Part shown: piece by piece, positions 60,024 through 64,000 of the stretch | Position numbering within the stretch: the stretch's first letter is position 1 | How the letters are laid out: each line of letters opens with the position of its first letter | NCBI RefSeq assembly: GCF_018614135.1 | Contig: NZ_JAGGOW010000120.1 | Span: forward strand, 1-64,000 | From: Streptomyces sp. ISL-66 | GTDB taxonomy: Bacteria > Actinomycetota > Actinomycetes > Streptomycetales > Streptomycetaceae | Direction of reading: 5' to 3' | Length of the DNA stretch: 64,000 nt | Made by a program: the position numbers and the translations under genes | The notes under the pieces: generated by a model | What the model was told of the DNA's origin: nothing | Database searches by the model: none | What the model saw: the letters and a program-made list of their open reading frames with translations, nothing else

Positions 60024-61139
60024 TTGACCCGGGACCTCGTCCTGCACGACTGGCTGGTCGCCGGCATCGCGCTGGCCGCCGGCGCCCTGGCCGGACTGCT
60101 CCTGCGGGCCCTCGTGCGGTGGCTGGCCAAGCACGCCCTCAAGACCCGGTGGAGCGGGGACGACATCTTCGTCGACGGGCTGCGCACCCTCGCACCGTGG
60201 GCGGCCGTCATCGCGGGCGCCGCGGTGTCCGCGTCGACCCTGCCGCTGAGCACCCGGGTCTCCGGATACGTGAACCAGTCCCTGACCGCCCTGCTGGTCC
60301 TCCTCGCGACGGTCAGCGCGGCCCGGGTCGTGGCCGGTTTCGTCCAGTCCGTGGCCCAGTCGAGGACGGGAGTGGCCGGATCGGCCACCATCTTCGTCAA
60401 CATCACGCGGGTCGTGGTGCTCGCGATGGGTCTGCTCGTCGCACTCGAAACCGTGGGCGTGTCCATCGCGCCCCTGCTGACCGCGCTGGGCGTGGGCGGT
60501 CTGGCGGTCGCCCTCGCGCTGCAGGACACCCTCGCCAACCTCTTCGCCGGAGTTCACATCCTCGCCTCGAAGACGGTGCAGCCCGGCGACTACATCCGTC
60601 TGACGAGCGGTGAGGAGGGGTACGTCGTCGACATCAACTGGCGCAACACCGTGGTCCGCAACCTGTCCAACAACCTCGTGATCATCCCCAACGGCCGCCT
60701 CGCGCGGACGAACATGACCAACTTCACCCAGCCCGAACAGCAGTTGTCGATCCTGGTCCAGGTGGGAGTGGGCTACGAGAGCGACCTGGAGCACGTCGAG
60801 CGGGTGACCCTCGATGTGGTCGACAGCGTGATGGCCGACATCAACGGAGCGCTCCCCGACCACGAAGGCGCCGTCCGCTTCCACACGTTCGCGGACTCCA
60901 GGATCAACTTCACGGTCATCCTGGGCGTCGGCGAGTTCAGCGACCAGTACCGGATCAAGCACGAGTTCATCAAGCGCCTGCACCGCCGCTTCCGCGCGGA
61001 GGGCATCTCGATCCCGGCCCCCGCGCGGACGGTCGCGCTCCGTCAGGACGATCTCCAGACGTCCTTCGCCGCGTCGCCCCCACCCGTCCCGCACCAGCGC
61101 GAGACCCCTCCCGCGGTGCTCGCGGACAGCGGGCGGTAG
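60024..61139 (+). CDS. MscS-family mechanosensitive channel
   Basis: A 371-residue small-conductance mechanosensitive channel. It has four transmembrane helices, the last being the Gly/Ala-rich pore helix PLLTALGVGGLAVALALQDTLANLFAGVHIL. The beta domain VQPGDYIRLTSGEEGYVVDINWRNTVVRNLSNNLVIIPNGRLARTNMTNF and the C-terminal alpha-beta domain follow. Start is TTG, preceded by GGAGGG at six bases. It would relieve hypo-osmotic stress. Its last 25 residues are Pro/Ser-rich and non-conserved. Confidence 0.92.
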   Translation: MTRDLVLHDWLVAGIALAAGALAGLLLRALVRWLAKHALKTRWSGDDIFVDGLRTLAPWAAVIAGAAVSASTLPLSTRVSGYVNQSLTALLVLLATVSAARVVAGFVQSVAQSRTGVAGSATIFVNITRVVVLAMGLLVALETVGVSIAPLLTALGVGGLAVALALQDTLANLFAGVHILASKTVQPGDYIRLTSGEEGYVVDINWRNTVVRNLSNNLVIIPNGRLARTNMTNFTQPEQQLSILVQVGVGYESDLEHVERVTLDVVDSVMADINGALPDHEGAVRFHTFADSRINFTVILGVGEFSDQYRIKHEFIKRLHRRFRAEGISIPAPARTVALRQDDLQTSFAASPPPVPHQRETPPAVLADSGR

Positions 61140-61258
61140 GTGCGCCGTCCCCCGCGGGCAGGTCTCGGGAGGCGTGCCCGCGGGGCGGACCACGGGGGTC
61201 GTAGGCTGTCGTACCGGCGGAACCGCACCCCGCCCCCTCCTGCCGAAAGGACCACGTC

Positions 61259-61510
61259 ATGAGCGCGAAGGCACGCAAGCTCTTCGACGCACTCGATCTG
61301 AACGGCGACGGCGTCCTGACCCGCGCCGAGGTGATCTCGGCCTTGCGCTCGAAGGGACCCACCCTCGCCGCCACCGGCGACCTGCCCTTCTGGGGCGTGA
61401 GCGACGCGGACACCTCCTCGGCCCTCTTCGACCGGGCCAACCTGGACGGCGACGGCGTGCTCACCTTCGAGGAGTTCGAGCGCGAGGTCGACCGCCGCTT
61501 CGGCTGGTAG
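61259..61510 (+). CDS. Two-EF-hand calcium-binding protein
   Basis: An 83-residue calmodulin-like protein with two canonical EF loops: DLNGDGVLTRAE near residue 13 and NLDGDGVLTFEE near residue 62. Each has Asp/Asn at positions 1, 3 and 5 and Glu at 12. Small EF-hand proteins are common in Streptomyces and may buffer Ca2+ or regulate enzymes. The ATG is preceded by GAAAGGA. Convergent to the prenyl synthase gene, separated by a hairpin. Confidence 0.93.
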   Translation: MSAKARKLFDALDLNGDGVLTRAEVISALRSKGPTLAATGDLPFWGVSDADTSSALFDRANLDGDGVLTFEEFEREVDRRFGW

Positions 61511-61530
61511 CCGGCCGCCGGGCCGGCTCG

Positions 61531-61551
61531 CCCGGCGCGAGCCGCGCCGGG
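61531..61551. terminator. Hairpin between EF-hand and prenyl synthase genes
   Basis: Perfect 9-base arms CCCGGCGCG/CGCGCCGGG with a three-base loop, 21 bases after the EF-hand stop and 69 bases before the convergent gene's stop. Confidence 0.7.
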
Positions 61552-61619
61552 GGAGCACCGAAGCTGCCGTGCGGCGTGGGTGGTCCGCAGCCGCCGGCCC
61601 CGTGCGGGTCCCGCCGCCC

Positions 61620-62822
61620 TCAGGCCGTCGCGCCGGGCCCGTCCGACCCGTTCATCGCGTCCGTGGTCCCGTGGGTCGCTACGTCGGTCCTCGTCGCGGT
61701 CCTCGTCTCGGTCCTCTTGTCCGTCGTCTCGTCCGTCCCGTCCGGCTGATCGATGCTCCACAGCGGCAGGGTCCGGAAGAAGTCCACGGCCTCCGCCCGC
61801 CAGTACGGGGCCCAGGACGCGGCCTCGGCGGACGCCGCCTGCGCGTAGCGGCGGAACTCGGCGCGCAGCCGCCGGTCCGCGCCGCCCGCGCGGGCGATCT
61901 CCCGGATCCGGCCGATGGTGGCGTCGGAGCAGCCGGGGTCGCCGAGCGCGGCTTCCACCAGGGCCGCGTCGGACCCGCTCGCGCAAGCCAGGACCGCGTT
62001 GACGGCGTACGTGCGGCGCCCGGAACGGATGTCGGCCCCCGTCGACTTGCCGATCCGGGAGCTCTCGCCGAACAGGTCCGTGAAGTCGTCCCGCATCTGT
62101 TCGCCGATCCCCACCAGGCGTGCGTACCGGTGCAGCCGCTCGCGGTGCGGCGCGGGATCCTCGCCCGCGGCGAGCAGGCCCATGGTCAGCGGCGCCAGGA
62201 CGGAGTACCGCGCGCTCTTGAAATCGGTGACGGCGTGCAGGAACCCCTCGTCGGGGCTCCCGAGGGTGTCCCGCTCCAAGTCCGCTATCTGCCCGGCCAC
62301 GGTTTCCGCCGCCGTCCGGATCTGGACGGCCAGCAGGGCCTGGCGGAGCTCGACGGACACCTCCGCCTCCAGCAGCACCTGCATCGAGAGGAAGGCCGCG
62401 AGATCGCCGGCCAGCACCGCCAGACCGAGGGCGGCCGGAAGGTCGTCGGGCAGCTCCTGGCGGTAGGCGTAGTACGTGGACGGCCCGCCGCGCCGCAGGG
62501 GCGCGTCGTCGATGATGTCGTCGTGGACCAGCCCGTGGGTCTGCAGGAGCTCGAGGCTCAGCCCGGCCTCCGCCAGCCCCGGCAGCTCCTCCGTGGTCAC
62601 CAGCCGGGCCGCCTCGTACAGCAGGACGACCCGCAGGCGCTTGCCGCCGCGCGTCGACAGTTCTCGCAGGAGCTCCAGGCAGCGCGGCGCGAACCGGCTC
62701 GGCAGCGGGAGGTCGAGCCGCTGCCCGAGGGTGTCGAAGTACCGCTCGAAGCGCGCGTCGAAGCGGCTGCGGTGTCCGGAGATCCGTTCCAGGGTGCGGG
62801 CGACGCCGGCCGTGTCGTTCAT
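61620..62822 (-). CDS. Isoprenyl diphosphate synthase with repetitive tail
   Basis: A 400-residue trans-prenyl synthase. The IPP-binding STRGGKRLRVVLLYEA, first Asp motif VHDDIIDDAPLRRGG and second motif EQMRDDFTDLFGE are intact. Positions before the first motif (Gly at -4, His at -5) do not allow a firm chain-length call; GGPP or shorter is likely. The last ~40 residues are Asp/Thr/Arg repeats (DETTDKRTETRTATRTD). It could feed the terpene synthase 3 kb away. No ribosome-binding site precedes the ATG, and starts up to 18 bases earlier are possible; a near-leaderless message would fit. Confidence 0.88.
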   Translation of the reverse strand: MNDTAGVARTLERISGHRSRFDARFERYFDTLGQRLDLPLPSRFAPRCLELLRELSTRGGKRLRVVLLYEAARLVTTEELPGLAEAGLSLELLQTHGLVHDDIIDDAPLRRGGPSTYYAYRQELPDDLPAALGLAVLAGDLAAFLSMQVLLEAEVSVELRQALLAVQIRTAAETVAGQIADLERDTLGSPDEGFLHAVTDFKSARYSVLAPLTMGLLAAGEDPAPHRERLHRYARLVGIGEQMRDDFTDLFGESSRIGKSTGADIRSGRRTYAVNAVLACASGSDAALVEAALGDPGCSDATIGRIREIARAGGADRRLRAEFRRYAQAASAEAASWAPYWRAEAVDFFRTLPLWSIDQPDGTDETTDKRTETRTATRTDVATHGTTDAMNGSDGPGATA

Positions 62823-62864
62823 GAAGATCATTATCCGCACGGTCAGCCCGCGCGGCTCGGGAGA

Positions 62865-62928
62865 TGTAAGAAATGATTGACACGAGGTATGGATAGTTTT
62901 ACATTCCTCATGTCAAAGTTCTTTTACA
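62865..62928. promoter_or_regulatory. 64-bp divergent promoter-operator with long inverted repeat
   Basis: Two 23-base half-sites, TGTAA(g/a)A...TTGACA(c/t)GAGG, face each other across 18 bases (17 of 23 positions match). Each contains a TTGACA -35 hexamer. The plus-strand one has TACATT 17 bases on, 35 bases before the membrane-protein start, a good vegetative promoter. It is one of the few AT-rich stretches in the window. The Xre-family regulator encoded at 63368 is the natural candidate to bind it. Confidence 0.75.
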
Positions 62929-62939
62929 TAGGAGCGAGT

Positions 62940-63371
62940 GTGGCCTTCCAGGAGAAGCGCGCGTGGATCATGGGGGTGGTCGCGGTCGCCGGATACGCGG
63001 TCTACCTGGCCCTCGTGCTGGGCCGGGCCGGCGACGGCATGCCGCTCGTGCGGGTCCCGTACGTCGCCCCGCTGCTCTGGACGGTCGGCGGCGCCATCGC
63101 GGCCTCGATCCTCCTGAGCGTCGCGGTGGCGGCGGCATCGCCCGGCGAGGCCGATGCCAAGGACCAGCGCGACAAGGAGATCGGCCGCGTCGGGGAGCTC
63201 GCCGGGCAGTCCTTCCTCGTCATCGGTGCCGTGGCCGCGCTGATCCTGTCCATGGCGGGGGCGGACCGGTTCTGGATCTCCAATGCGATCTACCTGGGCT
63301 TCGTCCTCTCGGCGGTGCTCGGATCCGTCGTGAAGCTCGCCGCCTACCGCTGGGGGTTCCAGTCGTGGTGA
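62940..63371 (+). CDS. Four-helix membrane protein, partner of an Xre regulator
   Basis: A 143-residue membrane protein: WIMGVVAVAGYAVYLALVLG, PYVAPLLWTVGGAIAASILLSVAVAA, ELAGQSFLVIGAVAALILSMA and WISNAIYLGFVLSAVLGSVV are the four predicted helices. A short conserved cytosolic loop DQRDKEIGRVGE lies between the second and third. Proteins of this shape are found next to short Xre regulators in many bacteria and may act as their membrane sequestration or signalling partner. GTG start after GGAG. GTGA overlap with the regulator. Confidence 0.85.
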   Translation: MAFQEKRAWIMGVVAVAGYAVYLALVLGRAGDGMPLVRVPYVAPLLWTVGGAIAASILLSVAVAAASPGEADAKDQRDKEIGRVGELAGQSFLVIGAVAALILSMAGADRFWISNAIYLGFVLSAVLGSVVKLAAYRWGFQSW

Positions 63372-63598
63372 AGGCGACCGGCATCACGAACCGGATCAGG
63401 GCCCTGCGCTTCGAGCACGGGGAGATGACCCAGGCGGACCTGGCGGAACGCATCGGAGTGACCCGCCAGACCGTCATCGCCATCGAGAAGGGCCGCTACT
63501 CGCCCTCGCTCGAAACGGCCTTCAGGATCGCCCGCGTCTTCGCGGTGCCGCTCGAACAGGTCTTCCAGTACGCGGACGAGGAAGGGACGACGCCGTGA
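63368..63598 (+). CDS. Small Xre-family HTH regulator
   Basis: A 76-residue DNA-binding protein, essentially one HTH_3 domain: TNRIRALRFEHGEMTQADLAERIGVTRQTVIAIEKGRYSPSLETAFRIARVFAVPLEQVFQY. The recognition helix is VTRQTVIAIEKG. It resembles YozG-type mini-regulators, always paired with a membrane protein as here. Overlaps both neighbours by GTGA. Likely autorepressor at the inverted repeat upstream. Confidence 0.92.
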   Translation: MKATGITNRIRALRFEHGEMTQADLAERIGVTRQTVIAIEKGRYSPSLETAFRIARVFAVPLEQVFQYADEEGTTP

Positions 63599-64000
63599 AG
63601 GCGATCGTGCAGGACACGTACGGCTCCAGTGACGTACTGGAGCTCAGGGACATCGAGAAGCCGGAACCGGGCCCGGGCGAGGTGCTCATAGCCGTCCGGG
63701 CCGCCGCGGTGGACGCCGGCGTCTGGCACCTGATGAGCGGGCGCCCCTACCTGCTGCGGCTCATGGGATTCGGACTGCGCGCCCCCAAGGTTCCCGTACG
63801 CGGCCGCGAGGTGGCCGGACGCGTCGAAGCGGTCGGCGGGGGCGTGACCGCCTTCCACCCGGGGGACGAGGTCTTCGGCATCTGCGAGGGCTCCTTCGCC
63901 GAGTACGCGAGCGCCCGGCAGGACAAGCTCGCGCACAAGCCGACCGGGCTTCCCCTCGAGGAGGCGGCCGCGCTCCCGATCTCGGGCCTCACCGCGCTCC
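63595..64000 (+). CDS. MDR-family NAD(P)-dependent oxidoreductase (C-terminus off the right edge)
   Basis: The first 135 residues of a medium-chain dehydrogenase/quinone-oxidoreductase-like protein: MKAIVQDTYGSSDVLELRDIEKPEPGPGEVLIAVRAAAVDAGVWHLMSGRP, then VPVRGREVAGRVEAVGGGVTAFHPGDEVFG and LAHKPTGLPLEEAAALPISGLTAL. The catalytic-zinc Cys is absent from the usual position (AAAVDAG), so it is of the zinc-free quinone reductase type. Third gene of the operon with the membrane protein and regulator; the cofactor domain is beyond the window. Confidence 0.9.
   Translation, partial: MKAIVQDTYGSSDVLELRDIEKPEPGPGEVLIAVRAAAVDAGVWHLMSGRPYLLRLMGFGLRAPKVPVRGREVAGRVEAVGGGVTAFHPGDEVFGICEGSFAEYASARQDKLAHKPTGLPLEEAAALPISGLTAL

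Overview
The base composition (very high GC), the many GTG starts, the ATGA/GTGA stop-start overlaps and the gene families present (WhiB, SigB/SigF-type sigma factor, MEDS and SpoIIE-type regulators, DUF3618, DUF4235, DUF6766, CsbD, CDGSH) all point to a chromosome segment of a Streptomyces or close relative. The window divides into four regions. No rRNA, tRNA, CRISPR array, insertion sequence or prophage was seen.

(1) 1-5.5 kb, minus strand: a sugar-modification block (GmhB-like HAD phosphatase running off the left edge, GT2 glycosyltransferase, NodU/CmcH-type carbamoyltransferase, UDP-sugar epimerase/decarboxylase-like SDR), then a classical SDR with a truncated CBS-domain remnant just upstream. 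It looks like part of a cell-surface heptose or carbamoyl-glycan locus.

(2) 5.6-39 kb: a dense 'stress island' of small genes: GlsB/YeaQ, CsbD, a hydrophobic peptide, DUF6766, phage-holin-like protein, DUF3618, DUF4235, PRC-barrel, DUF1206, SRPBCC, FUSC and two paralogous hydrophilic proteins. It also holds a predicted N-acetylglutaminylglutamine amide (osmolyte) amidotransferase, a probable bacterial ADF/cofilin-fold protein, a receptor/STAND-like ATPase pair, and a methyltransferase-CDGSH-haem-oxygenase-like trio. It ends in a partner-switching signalling cassette: sigma factor, STAS proteins, MEDS-ATPase and RsbW-like kinases on one strand; STAS, a seven-HAMP hybrid histidine kinase and an ANTAR-GAF-PAS-SpoIIE phosphatase on the other.

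(3) 39-58.9 kb: a biosynthetic gene cluster. A divergent P450 faces a tightly overlapping plus-strand operon: long-chain polyprenyl synthase, UbiG-like methyltransferase, MenA-like prenyltransferase, Baeyer-Villiger monooxygenase, DUF2834-like membrane protein, squalene-hopene-type cyclase, phytoene-desaturase-like flavoprotein, EntA-like dehydrogenase, PhzD-like isochorismatase, PhzE-like ADIC synthase and a 3-hydroxybenzoate-6-hydroxylase-like flavoprotein. Read together, these genes predict chorismate -> ADIC -> DHHA -> 3-hydroxyanthranilate -> an amino-gentisate, then decarboxylative polyprenylation to an aminohydroquinone and polyene cyclisation: an aminoquinone meroterpenoid made by copying menaquinone logic. 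A LAL-type regulator with a TTA codon converges on this operon. Beside it, a class I terpene synthase-P450 pair may be a second terpene locus.

(4) 59-64 kb: MscS channel, EF-hand protein, a second isoprenyl diphosphate synthase, and a divergent membrane-protein/Xre-regulator/MDR-oxidoreductase operon behind a long, promoter-containing inverted repeat.
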